NCBI GenBank assembly: GCA_001931875.2
Contig: MSJH02000546.1
Location: 460,998-524,997 of the forward strand
Length of the DNA: 64,000 nt
Direction of reading: 5' to 3'
Source: Byssochlamys sp. IMV 00236
Lineage: Eukaryota > Ascomycota > Eurotiomycetes > Eurotiales > Thermoascaceae
Shown: positions 38,851-52,300 of the stretch, piece by piece
Position numbering within the stretch: position 1 is the stretch's first letter
Layout: each line of letters starts with the position of its first letter
Notes under the pieces: model-generated
The model's database searches: none
The model's input: the letters and a program-made list of their open reading frames with translations, nothing else
What the model was told of the DNA's origin: nothing
Made by a program: the position numbers and the translations under genes

Positions 38851-41800
38851 TATGATTCTGCCGTACAAGTGGTTCGTGCGCGGGTTAACTTTACTGCTGG
38901 AGATGCTATAGGCGAGCAGCAAGCGCAGCGGAGCATATAGACCGTAGTATCACCATATTCGATCGTTTAGCTATCAGAAGCTAATTACCTAACTTGGTTA
39001 TTCAACTAGTTAAGTAAGCCGGGGACGAACATGAGCTTACTAAACAGTATTCTAGAGCTTTGAAAATTTTCACTGCAAGCAAGGAAAGATCTCGACTGCT
39101 AAGAGTCAAATGGTTTTGTATACATGTGAGCACACCAGAGGGTAGGATAACAGCTGGTGTTGGTGCACTTTTCATTTATATATATAATTAATTGCTATTA
39201 GAAGTCCCCATGATTGAACTATTAGTTCCTTATATTGTCAGTAATCCATTTCATTCTTGGTTATCATATCAACGCGCAGCCAAACAACATTTCTGTATCT
39301 AAATAACCATAGTTCAAAATAGCTCAACTTCTACTATAACACATCATACAAGTTCACAGAAAAGGAATATAAACGAAGTCCTACCGTTGTAAGCACACAT
39401 TTAAGCTCTAAGAAACACTTTGAGCAGCTCTAATTATAAAGTGCACGGCCTGCGCTAGTTGGCGGATGAAATCGATTTGTTCGACTACTTTTTTAATCGG
39501 ATGTAATATCATCTACGATATACCTCTGAAATGCGGGTGGCATTACAACATCTTTCATTTCACTGGATACCAACTCAGGATATCTGTCGAATATCAAATA
39601 GCACGGAAGCAAGGTCTGACCTGGACACAACTTGAATTGCTTGCTTGCTTCTAGCTCTAGGTCTAGAGGGGAGCTTTAATCCTATATTTATCTTTAGCGT
39701 ACAAAGAATCTAGACCCTAGTGATGTAGTGGGTTCTATGAAATTCAATCCTATATTGAGGATTCAGCAATCCGCTGAAAACGGATGATTAACGAATTACC
39801 TGGCGTTTGCTTTGTGCGGCGACAAACCCCCTTGAGCTGGCTCAGTGGCCTTTCCAAGATAGGAAAATCTGAAGATATCCAGGGCGTGGCTTAGCCCGGT
39901 TCGTTTCGTCTAAAAACCTATCTGCTATAAGCATATCTAGCCCGTTCGTTCAACTCAAATTGAAGCCTTTTCTTACCTATTCATGTATGAGTCCATTCAA
40001 CGACATCTACCCGATTGTTGCTAATCTATAGTATTCGCCCTAGTTTCTGCAGTATATATGTGCTGCCTAGATCCCTCGTCGATAACCATAACTCACCATA
40101 GCTAACTTGCATCACTGGCCTCTGTCGGTTGATCTCTGGTGCTCATCATTAAGTGTACTTCATCATCGTCGATCGTTAATCTCATAAATCGTTTCGTGTC
40201 TTTCCGCAACTGATTTGTACAAGGGTCAGCGTCAATATTGGCTTCTCGTAGCATGGCTCTCTTGGCCGTTGGGTTAGAATATTTTTCACAAGGTAACAGA
40301 GGTACGGTAACGAGTAGAGTATTTGCGGTGTTTCAACAGAGGTCTTGGTTTGGATACCAGAGTACTCGGGCATGAGTCTGCGGGCTTATAACCTGTGGTA
40401 ATCTAGGGCCACGGAAGCAAAGGTTCTGAAGGAAAATTCGATACGGGAATAAAATCTTGATTGTTTAGAGAATTAAAGGTGACCGAAATCTGTGAACTAT
40501 TCATGCTCTCTGACTCTATCCTGACATGACTGCTGCCTGGAGCTGATCTGGAACATTGTTTCTGGTCATCCACGGTTCCAGCCCCGTTTGCTTTGATCTT
40601 ATACATGTGGATCTAGATAGCTTCCTGTTGCAGCTGCTACCCGGTTTATATAGGGTAAGAGCAGCGGATTGCAGCGGGTGTGCCGCTTGTCTCCACAGAG
40701 GCTGTGAGCGCTGATAATATCGCTATAGGAGAGATGAGTCAGGGAGGTGGCGAGGAAATTGTTTACATCAAGTTAGATTATGATAACTCAACAGCCTAGG
40801 TTGGTACTTACTGTAGAGATTGTGACTTCAGTCATCCGTACAGCTCCTTTCTCACGTTCCCAGGTGGATCGTTGTAGAAGTAATCTTCACCTCCGACGAA
40901 GTGGAACAGCCCATCCTAGAGATATACTATGCGTCAAAAAGAGGTCACTCCGGAAATGACATCTGTGGAAAATCACCTTAGAATCTATTATTATACCAGG
41001 CGTAATTATATCTGCTTCCTGCTAGGCCTGGAACTGCTGCAGGTGACCCTCCTACTTTATATAAATATCCACATCGATATAGACTATTTTCATAACCCCA
41101 GGTTTGTCACCTTTGTGCTTCTTCCCAAGTCCCTCCAGTGCTTGATTTGCCGGCACAGCTCTGTATGAGTACCCTACCATAACGCAGTCTTTTCACCTTC
41201 TGGCACTTCTAGACTTGTGGAGCGAACGACCTTTTCATTCTCTGCTAGACTGGCAGTACTTCCAGGCCGCGCATGTAAAGCAAGTATAGGGAGCTATAAA
41301 CCACATCGCTAACTCGCTGCATCAATGGCTCGAAGCCTTTGAGTCATTAAACGCGCCGTGCACGGTGATAAGTGTTGGCTTTGATGAACTCGTGGTCCTT
41401 GCGACTGGCGATTTCGAACTTGGATGCAGGTTCACCTCACTTCTCGTATTAGTATCGTCCCAAGCATATTTAGCGAATTGGTCCGGGCCAAGATAATATT
41501 TTCGAAATAATGCCAAACTGTCAATGGACGTGTTAAATATTATGAAATTCTGCAGTGGTTAACGCGTCTTCGGGGAAGATGGGTTATTTTATACTCTCGG
41601 GAAAAGGACATGTCAGATGCTAATATCTGACTTGTGAAGGTCCAAAACTCCGTCGTAAGATCCATAGCGCTGAATACTTTTAAGCACAAAGCTGCCCTGG
41701 ATAGTAGCATCTATCTACTCCGCGCGGAGAAGCTATTTTCCTATCCCAGCATTATCATACAATGATCAATCATGACTCGAGCAGTGTAACGCACCGTGGA

Positions 41801-43905
41801 AGATTGACAGCCTCATTTTAGGTAAGCTGCAGGACTAGTAGGTTAAGTGCCTCATGTGGTGCAACGAACTCATTACATGATGGCTTTCTGCCAGTCGACC
41901 AAAAAGGAGAACTCCTTGTTGGTCTGCCTAGATCTCTATCATTATATATTACATCATTGCCGCAGACGATGAAATCATACTGGTCAATCGTAGTGAAACA
42001 TACATGGTTGTCGTTACACCCGGTCAGTGTGTATCGAACACCGCGCGATGACTAGACTTTGGATAAATGGCTCCTGCTTTCCTTTCTAGTGGTAGCCAAA
42101 TGCCGAAGACTATTCTCAATTGAATAAGAACGATCATAAAGCCTCCATTCGAGTCTCAGTTGATGAAAAATGGATTCAAGGATTTGTCAATTGAATCTTC
42201 GCTGATCGGGTTTCTATTGCACACCCTCGGTGTCAACACGTCTTGGTACCCGTGTCCATCTATTTCCCCTTATTTGATAGCTTGTTCTTTCGTCCTCTCC
42301 GGCACCGTAATGATTATGAGAACGCGAAGACTGACAATGTGATAACCTCGGAACATACGCAATGCTTTCCTCACAGTGATACAAACGCACGTGGTGGAAT
42401 AGATTCAAATTTCCGGCGCCGTAGATCATAGACAAATTCGCGTTAGGTATTATGTACCATGATGTTTCTCGTGGTCATAGTCGTTCCTCGATCAGATATG
42501 GGATGAACATGAGGGATTTTACACCGTGGATCGAAGTAAATCCTGACTGTGCAAGGCGTTTAGTATAGGTTGGCCACTTACTCTTCCAAGTTTACAGGTC
42601 CCATCATTTCAGGGTTGACTAGGAACATAGGTCTCGTCTCCGTAAGCAACAGCAATGATAACTTGTTTTATAGTTTTAGTCTGCCTTCGTTTATGTCTAC
42701 ATTTCCACAGGAATAAATCACTCACTGTCGTTACTATACGTAGGACCCAGAGAATCAATACGCCATACTCCGACAGAACTGGTTCCACGAAGAGCGTCCA
42801 TCCTGAGAACCGCGCCCTAGCAGCTATTAGATACTGGTAGTAATAATGGGAGTCTCTATAGACATGTGAATATGAAGGAGAATTTCATCATTCTAGCAAG
42901 GATGAAATCATGGGAGGCCGGATTGCTCCTGACATTTTCTTAGACGTACTCTTGCAACAATAGCGCGCTGTTATGGACGGCAGTTGCCTTATCCAAACTG
43001 CCATGGTCATAAGGCAATGTTGTACTAGTGGATCCATTGATACTTTTCAATAGGAGAGATTGGATGGTTGTAACCACGCCGAGATCATTGTCGGCACCTT
43101 GACTCCGAGCCAGAATGGTCTGAACGCCCGATCCACATTGAGCTGCAGACGCCCTTTGCGCGCCAGCAGTTAGGTAAGCACGTGGTGGCGCTGGAGGCGA
43201 AATCGAAACGACGTTCAGTATAGGTACGAGCCACTGAGAGTAGCTCATTGCATCGAGGAAACCGCCGGCTGGAGTTCGGTCGGGCAGAGTCGGGGTCATG
43301 GAAATGGCAGAACCAAATTAGCTTCAACGGAAGAAATACCGAGAGACGTTATCGACAGCTTGGCTTGGGAAGTGTTCTAACCAAGGGTCTGTTCTCCAAG
43401 CCTGCTTGGCAGTATGCAGGTCCAATCAACCTTGCGGTCTTTGCGAAATTAGAGTTGCCAGTAAGTTTGGCACTTCAGGAGACAAAAACTGAAAGGCGCA
43501 TCTAGCTGAGGCATTATGCGGAAGATTTGATCAAATGACCCTGGTAGAAAGATAAGGTTCTGTATAGTGTTCGGGTTACTCCTCTGTCCCTGGACAAGAA
43601 GAGGGTTAGGGGACCATGTTAGTTACCTTAGGTAGTTAACTTACTAGTTATTGCCAGCCTGATGAGGCACACTCGCACAGGCTTTAAGGTTGATCTGCAG
43701 TGCTAACCGTTTAAACTAGTCCTGACTTTGGACAAGCATATACTTACCCGTCATGGTACGTGAAGCTATTGGATGCTCTTCGCAACATTAATTTTAAGGT
43801 TTTTGGCGTTCTATCCTAAATCTGGGCAGTAATCATATATCACGCACTTCGTTCCGATTGATTGTGACAGTGAATAAATCACTGGAAATGAAGCTAGCTA
43901 CTATA
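38851..43905. other. 5-kb AT-rich gene desert left of the PKS locus
   Basis: No supported gene. Weak frames lie at 40403-40606 (minus), 41322-41516 (minus) and 42940-43299 (minus; contains SISPPAPPRAYLTAGAQRAS and may be a remnant). Sequence such as GTTACCTTAGGTAGTTAAC at 43622 repeats the AvrII-like theme of other spacers. No terminal repeats, transposase or tRNA were seen. Confidence 0.45.
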
Positions 43906-44935
43906 CTATTCTTGCTGGCGAGCTACCTCAATAAGGTTCCGCACTGCGTTCGCTAGTTCCGTAATAACCATCCCTGCGCGAGGAATTGTGTGACCTTTGC
44001 CAGTGTCAAAGATAACAACAGCATCAGGATCACACACATTGTACAGGGCGAGAGCGCCGTCGCGGTATGGGTCTATCATTAGGTTAGCTGCCAGACCTTG
44101 AACTAGAAAGGAGGGTGGGAAAGGAACAGTACCGTTAGCTCCTATCACATGTAGTGTAGGGATATTGAGAAAACAGTCACTGTCATCCGCTAGAAGAATC
44201 TTGCCTTCCTTGCTGATTGGCGGCCATCCGGTGAAAAACATGGCGCATTTGATTCGTCGCGGTCGACCTTCTTCTTCTAGTCTCCGCTCCTCATCGAGAA
44301 TGAAGGATGCAGCTACCGTCGAGCCTTCGCTGTAGCCTATAATTCCTTCAATCGAGGGGTCTTTTTCCAGTTCTCCATAGAGAATATCCATCACTTGCTG
44401 GCGATTCCTCCAAGCGCCATCCTCACGACCTCCTGTCAGGTTTCGCATGACATCCTCGGGGCTGTCACCGGCTGGCAGCTGTCGAATACGCGCGATCATG
44501 GAATCTTCTGCAGTACCACCATCGTCTATCCATCGATAGTGTGGACCAATACCAAAGTACTCATCAAAGCCTGTTTTTTTTATGAATGAAGTATGTTTAG
44601 CATGCAAATGATAGTAACGTTACATTCCTGATAATGTGACGAACCTGGAGGTGGAGAGACAACTACTGCACCATTGATATAATGAAATGATGCTGTCTGG
44701 TCCGGTTCGAGTTCCTTCTCCAGTGGCGCTGGACAGAAGCTCAGGTTAGAGAACTCGCGATTTCAGGAGATAAGATTTGGTAGTCACCTAGTTGAATGCT
44801 GATGTTCTAAACATTCGTCAGTATGCATACATAGGAAAGTGAGCACGCAATTGCCCCAGGAGGAAGTATGTTCTGCCGATGTACTGTACCTACCGTAATG
44901 CTGCCAATGGCACCATGCAGACACAAGAAACGCAT
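43906..44935 (-). CDS. FSH1-family serine hydrolase, LovG-like
   Basis: Five exons (44894-44935, 44788-44806, 44645-44728, 44133-44570, 43906-44072) give 249 residues. The second is a 19-nt micro-exon. The last intron (44073-44132) is 60 nt and open in frame, so it is easily missed. Removing it turns GANGTV into GANDPYRDGALALYN and restores the catalytic Asp at about 195. The nucleophile is Ser129 in GYSEG and the His is about 222 in GKGHTIPR. The N-terminus MRFLCLHGAIG is the usual first strand. FSH1 hydrolases next to HR-PKS genes, such as LovG in lovastatin synthesis, release the acyl chain from the ACP. Divergence from the HR-PKS over 1.46 kb supports that role here. Likely cytosolic. Confidence 0.85.
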
Positions 44936-45706
44936 CTTGCTCAGTAAGTTGCTGGGAGCTCGAGACCAGGACACCGCAAGGATTGGGAGCTAGTCTGAGT
45001 GGAACTTGATGAGGCTTTGCAATGGGATAGCAGGAATGAAGCTACAAGGAAAACTGCGAGAACAAGATTCGGCTATATAGGCTATCCATGGCGAAGTTCC
45101 CAATTCTAAGGTCGAGCTACGCTTGATAAGCGTGTGAAATATAGTTCCGCTACCGCGTAGTACACTATAATGTTGTTGGATTATAGTTGGATTGAAACGT
45201 GGTACCAATTCAGCTGCAAGAACGCCGTTAATCCCCGAGTCCCCGCCTGCTACACGTGCATGCGACTATCCTGAATCCTGATTGCGATGATCTTCACGAT
45301 GGCCTGCAGGACTTGGCAGAACCGTTATCCTTGACATCTACACGGGGATTTTTACTGGCTGGAAATTAAGCCTCATCTGTACCCCTGCAAAGAAAAGGGT
45401 AATTATCTGTTGTGCAGGTCCCCAAACTGTATAGAGGTCGCAGAACTTGGTACGGACCTTCTAGGAAAGTTAAAGATGATATTTTAGATACACGCGCCAT
45501 TTAAATCATGATTTTGATCAATATGTCAAGAATCCACTCTTTAAACCACTAATGCGGGTGCGTAGATGCATGCACTTGATGCATTTGATGTGATAGAATA
45601 GTACGCTCAGTCCCCTATTCGTCTCACCTCCGCTGCTCCGTGCAACGCCCAATAAACGGTCCTGGACTCATAGTTAGCTCTCTGTCTTGTCTGATAAGAA
45701 TGCATG

Positions 45707-45882
45707 TAAGTGCTTATGCTAGTCAGATGTAACAGCCTATGCTAGTTACATGTAAGCGCTTGTGCTATCCGTAAGCGCTTGTGCTACCTGTAAGTGCTTG
45801 TGCTAAATCTAAGCGCCTATGCTAAAAGTATGCGCCTGCGTTATGTGTCAGCGCTTATGTTATAATATAAACGTTTATACTA
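45707..45882. repeat. Nine-unit tandem array, ~19-bp period
   Basis: Variants of the 15-bp core TAAGYGCTTRTGCTA start at 45707, 45730, 45753, 45772, 45791, 45810, 45829, 45848 and 45868. The first two steps are 23 bp and the rest 19-20 bp. Units three and four share TAAGCGCTTGTGCTA exactly. Their AAGCGCTT is itself palindromic. The array ends about 510 bp before the PKS ATG and starts about 770 bp before the hydrolase ATG. Later units are more diverged. It could be a cluster of binding sites for a shared regulator. Confidence 0.8.
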
Positions 45883-46316
45883 TCACTAAATCGCTCGTTG
45901 TTTCGAGGCGGCATCACATTAAAGGGCACGGGGATGGATATCAATGGCCCAGTACGGATGATAGTCGATGAATTATGCTTTCTTAGTATTCATCAGGTGG
46001 GTCTTATTATTATCGCCTTGGTAAGATGGCACTCAGGGACAGGACCTTGTTGCTTTTGGATTCATTAACGTCCGGCGAGGTGTATGTGAAGCCCGTGACC
46101 CTAGTCGAAGATATCATAGGCCGGAGCCAATGCGGTAGATAGAGAGAATTTCAAGGAGGGAGAAGTTTAGAACAGGGGGGCAGGGGGGTTCTAGGCTCTC
46201 AACTGGTCCAGAGTTTGGAGTAGGACCCGGGGACGAGTTCCACGGCGGTATATTGGTTTAGGCGTATATCCCGAGAGTATATGCTGAAATGTGTTTATAA
46301 GAAGCGAGTCACAACC

Positions 46317-46376
46317 ATGTATTGCCGGACTCCTGTTTCTCCATCAACTTCTTCTTTCTATCTTCCCACGTACTAG
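46317..46376 (+). other. Short upstream ORF before the PKS
   Basis: ATG at 46317 opens a 19-codon frame ending in TAG at 46374-46376, 15 bp before the PKS ATG. It lies downstream of the TATAA at 46296, so whether it is in the mRNA depends on the start site. Confidence 0.3.
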
Positions 46377-46391
46377 CACGAATCTGACAGC

Positions 46392-49300
46392 ATGGGCGCG
46401 GAAGAACTTCCCCCTTTTGCTGATGCTGGAGCGCCTCCAAAGGCGCTCCAGCCCATCGCCATCATCGGCTATGCGTGTCGGTTGCCTGGCCAGGTCAGCT
46501 CTCCCACTGATCTCTGGGAGCTCTGCACCCGTGGACGATCTGGCTGGTCACCAATTCCTAAAGACCGCTTCTCTTTTGAAGCATACCACCATGCAAATCC
46601 CTCTAAGACCGGCACCTTCAATCAGGCGGGAGGTTATTTCCTTGACCAGGATCCTGCCCGCTTCGATGCTCCTTTCTTCAACGTGTCAGCTCAGGAGGCC
46701 ATTTCTATGGACCCGCAGCAACGGCTGCTCTTAGAGTGCTCCTACGAGGCACTCGAGTCTGCTGGAATCCCCAAGGAATCACTCTCCGGACGACAAGTAG
46801 GCGTGTTCGTCGGCGGAAACGTCGCAGACTACGAGCAGCACAATGTGCGAGATGTCGAGACAATTCCCATGTACCAAGCAACCGGCTGTGCAACGTCGCT
46901 CCAGTCCAACCGCATCTCCTATTTCTTCAATCTTCGAGGCCCAAGTCTCACTGTCGACACTGCCTGCTCCTCATCTCTTGTTGCTCTTCATTATGCTGTC
47001 CAGAGCTTGCGTAATGGAGAGTCAAAAGAGGCACTGGTGGCAGGGTGCCGGCTGAATATCCTGCCAGACCTTTTTGTCTCCATGTCTCTATCACAGTGAG
47101 TGCTCCTGGCGGTAACCTCGTCTGGGCTCAAAGCTAAAATCTCATTAGGTTGTTCAACGATGACGGCAAAACATATGCGTTCGATGAACGAGCAGTATCG
47201 GGTTTTGCGCGAGGAGAGGGCGCAGGCGTTGTCTTGCTGAAACCACTCGACGCTGCTTTGCGGGACAAAGATCCGATTCGGGCTGTCATTTCAAATTCTG
47301 GCGTTAACCAAGACGGTCGGACGCAGGGAATCACATTGCCCAATGGAAGCGCGCAGGAAGAGTTGATCCGCCGTGTGTACCAAGAGGCCCATCTCGATCC
47401 AGCTGAATGCGGTTTTGTAGAGATGCATGGCACAGGAACCAAAGTGGGTGATCCGATTGAGGCGGCAGCTGCCCATGCTGCGCTTGGACATGGCCGCACT
47501 CCCAGGAATCCGCTCTACATTGGATCTGTGAAATCCAATGTAGGACATCTGGAGGGCGCAAGTGGAATCATCTCGATTATCAAATCAGCCATGATGCTGG
47601 ACCGCCAGCTAGTACTTCCCAATGCAGATTTCCGCAAAGCCAACCCAAATATCCCCCTTGATGAATGGAATATGAAGGTGAGTTGGTCGCATTCTTTTTA
47701 TTGACAATACCGATGTCTAACCTTGATCAGGTTCTCACATCAACAAGACCATGGCCCCGGGGCAAGAAATATATCAGCATTTCTAACTACGGATTTGGAG
47801 GCACCAATGCGCATGTAGTCCTCGAGAAAGCACCCGCTGAAGAAACACCAGAAAAAACGGCAGATTCCGAAACCCATACTGACCCCAAGCGCAAGTTGAT
47901 CTTGATATCGGCTAGCGACAAAGAATCGTTGCAGACTAAAGTCAAAGACTTTGGTGTTTATTTTGAACAGCGGCCGGAAGTGTTCGAAAAAGCCCTCTTC
48001 GGTAACTTTGCCTACACAGTGGGCAACAAGATGTCCCATCTTTCATACAGGATTGCCCTTTCAGCCACTTCGCTCGATAACTTGGGTATACAACTAGCCC
48101 AGGCGAAGATTAACGCGGCCCGCGTTCAAGGGCGCCCAACAATTGGTTTTGTCTTTACCGGACAGGGTGCCCAGTGGGCTGAGATGGGTGTTGGCCTCAT
48201 CAACGAATATCCCGTATTTGCAGAATCCCTCAAGCAGGCCGATCAAGTCCTCCGGGATCTGGGCGCAGAGTTCTCGCTCATTGAGGAGCTGCGGAAAGAT
48301 CGTGCCGAGTCAAATATCAATTCTCCTCACTTGAGTCAACCCGCCTGTACTGCTCTCCAGATTGCTCTCGTTAATCTTTTGGAGTCATGGTCTATTCGCC
48401 CTACGTCTGTCGTGGGCCATAGCTCCGGCGAAATCAGTGCTGCTTATGCTGCTGGAGTGTATAACATGGAGGCAGCGATGGCTCTTGCCTACCGGCGCGG
48501 CCAGATGACTCAATTGTTGAAACAATCGTTTCCTACTCTGAAAGGCACTATGATAGCTGTTGGCGCGAGTCCTGAGACAATTCGGCCTCTGCTTAAAATG
48601 CTCCGTGAAGGTTACGCAACTGTGGCGTGTGTGAACAGTCCCGGTAGTGTGACTGTGTCTGGAGACGTGCCAGCTATTGACGAGCTGGAGAAGACACTGC
48701 AAGAGAGACAAATCTTCAACAGGCGCTTGAAGATCGATGTTGCGTACCACTCTGATCATATGAAGAACGTCTCCACCGAATATCTGGCAGCGATCGCGTC
48801 CATCGAGCCTTCTATTTCGTCAAAGGCTACATTTTATTCATCAGTCCTTGCCCGTGTCGCAGAGCCTTCTGAACTGGACGCTTCATATTGGGTGCAAAAT
48901 CTCACATCTCCAGTATTGTTTCCGGATGCTCTATCTGCACTGGTTGCTGATGATGCAAAGCCAAACTTGCTGATTGAGATTGGACCGCATTCCGCTCTGA
49001 AAGGTCCTATCTTAGAAACACTGAAAAGCTTGGGCTCGAGCGCCTCGAAGATTTCCTACAGTCCCACCATTGTGCGTAATGCGGACGCAGCGGAATCGAT
49101 TTTGAATACCGCTGCCGCTGCCTACGTAAGAGGAGCGACTCTGAACATGACAGAAATCAACTTCCCCTGCTCGGGAGCCAAGGATTGTTCTTTCCTGACT
49201 GATCTTCCTCGCTATCCCTGGCAACATTCAAATCGGTACTGGCACGAACCTCGCATTGCTCGGAAGCACAAGACTCGAGATGGCCCGAGAAACGACGTTT

Positions 49301-52300
49301 TGGGCGTCGTAGCAAATTATTCGAACGACCTAGAGCCAACATGGCGAAATATTGTCCGTCTAGACGATATACCATGGCTCCGAGAGCATAAGATGCAGGG
49401 CGTGCCAGTGTACCCCCTTGCTGGCTATGTAAGTTGATAGAATGATGGTATACTATTTTGAAAGCAACTGCTAACCAAATGATATAGTTGACCATGGCCC
49501 TTGAAGCTGCTCAAAGACTTGCAGCGCAGCGCGGGATAACATTCTCCCAGTTCCAATTGCGTGAAGTCATCGTCGGATCTGCACTTGTCCTCAGTGATGA
49601 GTCAGATGTCGAGACTATCATCTCTCTCCGGCGATACGCCGAAGGAACTAGAGGTTCATCGGATGTCTGGGACGAATTTCGCATCTACTCGTGGGACACA
49701 GAACGTGGCTTTACCGAACATTGTTCTGGCCTTATTGCGGTACGACCAGACGCGGACAGCAATGTTGATGCCATTTCCAGTGCCGTGGGGAGCGAGGAAA
49801 AGTACATCCAAGCGCAAATATCCAAAGTAGAGCAGGCTTCTACTCAAAGGGTCGAGTCGGAACATCTTTATCAAGTGTTAACTGACTTAGGTGCAGGATA
49901 CGGTCCCACTTTCCAAGGACTAGAGAACTGCTTTGCAGATTCTCATCATTCCCTCGCTGATCTGTACATCAGGGACACCAAGAGTATCATGCCAAAAGGC
50001 TTCGAACCAAAGTTGACGATTCATCCAGCTTTCCTGGATGGCTTGCTTCATCTTGTGTGGCCGATATTGGGCCATGGTAACATGGACCTGGATACCCTAT
50101 ACATGCCAACTATGATCAAGCATGCAACGATCAGTAAAGATGTTCCACACTCACCTGGTGACTATGTCAAAGTCTACGGAACTGGCAATCCCAACCTCCC
50201 TATCCCGGAGCCGACTAATTTCGATCTTCTGGCACTTCCAGAGAAGTCAACGAAGCCACTGATCGTGTTGCACGGCCTTGTTATGACACCAATCCGGGAC
50301 TCCGGTGCTGGTAGAAATGAAGACATACGGCAGCTATGTTACAAGTTCCAGTGGCAACCTCTGGAAGAAGCCTTGCCAGCAAACGGAAACGGCGACATAA
50401 ATGGTGCATCGATTACGAATGGCTCCTCTGATAGCCGCAGCCGTGGTGAGCACACCAACGGCCATACCTTGCTATCAAATGGCAATGGTGATACGAATGG
50501 AGTGTCAATTACGAACGGCTCGTCCCATAACCATACCTATAGCAACGGGAATACCAACGGTAATGGAAACGGGGTACTTACACATCACGCTGACCTCAAT
50601 GGTCAAACCACAACAAATGGGCATGCAACCAATGGAAAAGGCACTGTTGAAGCTACACAACATGATGTCGTTATCGTCAAGTTTGGCGACTCTGCTCAGG
50701 TCGCTGACGAACTTGGTGATGTCATTGGCCATCTGGCAGAGAGCCGTCCGTCTGTCTTTGGGTTGGGTGATGTTGTTGACTTCACTGGGAAAAACATTAT
50801 CATTGTTCAAACACGGGACAGCTCACTGCGCCATCTTACCGGCTATCTTTTTGACGCTATCAAGAATATTCTGCTTAGTGGCGCCAATATACTCTGGGTT
50901 TACCGCAGCGACAAGCCAGATGCGCAGATGACGGTTGGGCTTACTCGCTCAGTCCGGTCAGAAACTCTTGCAAAGATCGCGACATTGGGACTTAGCCCGC
51001 AAGATGTTGATCAGGCATACGTCCCGATAATAGCCGCCATGGATGCTCTCTGGCCCATTGATGGTTCCGAGCCAACAAAAGACTTAGAGTTCAAGACAGA
51101 AAACTCTCAGCTGTTGGTCTTGCGCGCGGTTCCTGACGATAATACGAATGCATTTGTCCACAACGAAACTAATGGACAGACACTGACCCTTCAACCTTTC
51201 ACTCAACATGGCCGACGATTCAAAGTTCAAGTACAGAACCCTGGCTCGCTTGATAGTCTATACTTCGAAGACGATATCGTCACTCCCCTGGGTGACGACC
51301 AAGTCGAGATCGAAGTAAAAGCGACCGGTGTCAACTTTAAGGATGTTGTGGTATCTATGGGACAGCTATCACAACCATACATCGGGATTGAATGCAGTGG
51401 CGTTGTATCCGCAATCGGTAAAAACGTCAAGGAAATCCAGGTTGGCAAACGGGTGATGGCACTGGTAGAAGGCGGATATTCTACTTATGCGCGAACCCCG
51501 AGCACCAGCGTCGTTGAGATTCCAGATGAACTGCCGTTCGAGACAGCTGGAACTCTCCCAGTGGTCTTCTGCACAGCGTATTATGGCCTCTTCGACCTGG
51601 GAAAACTACAGCCTGGTGACCGTGTCTTGATCCATGCCGGTGCTGGTGGTGTTGGTCAAGCAGCAATCATGCTGGCACAGATGGCTGGAGCCGATATTTA
51701 TGTCACTGTGGGCAGTGTGGACAAGAAGGAATTCTTGAAAACTCACCATTCCATCCCCGAAGATCGGATCTTCTACAGTCGTAATGCGTCATTTGGACCC
51801 GCGCTTCGACGAGCAACCAACAATAAGGGCGTGGATGTCGTTATCAACTCTCTCGCAGGTGACCTTCTACGAGAAACCTGGCAATGCCTCGCTCCATTTG
51901 GGCGTTTCATTGAGATTGGAAAGGCAGACATTACGAAGAACAGCCGCCTAGACATGTTCCCCTTCGAGTACAACGTCTCATTCGCGTCTGTTGACCTCAC
52001 GAAGGTTGCGAAATACCGTCCGCAGTTGATGAAGCGTCTTCTTGAAGACATTTCCATACTCTTTAAGCAGAAAATCGTGCGGCCCATCACCCCTCTTACT
52101 ACATACGGCATTTCCGAGCTAGAAACGGCATTCCGTACACTACAGACAGGGAGGAACATTGGAAAGTTGGTAGTGGTGCCTCGAGAAGGTGACCAAGTTA
52201 AGGTGGGTGATCTTCGCAATCTTTTGATCCTTAACCATCGTTACTGACTTGTTTACTCATTCACAAGGCCTTGACGCCCAGAACTGATTCTGCTCTATTG

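Larger units (their letters stand above)
44936..46391. promoter_or_regulatory. Shared divergent promoter of hydrolase and HR-PKS
   Basis: 1456-bp spacer. It contains the periodic repeat array at 45707-45882, a TATAA at 46296-46300 (about 92 bp before the PKS ATG), a G-rich tract near 46175-46190 and an upstream ORF at 46317-46376. No coding gene is seen. Confidence 0.65.

Noticed and set aside
42940..43299. 119-residue minus-strand frame near the hydrolase
   Set aside because: Partly protein-like, but no family recognised, no splice partners found and an overlapping frame is equally open; kept only as a possible relic.
47665..47730. Alternative protein start in the PKS third exon region
   Set aside because: This stretch is the end of exon 2 plus an intron; the KS domain continues across it when spliced.
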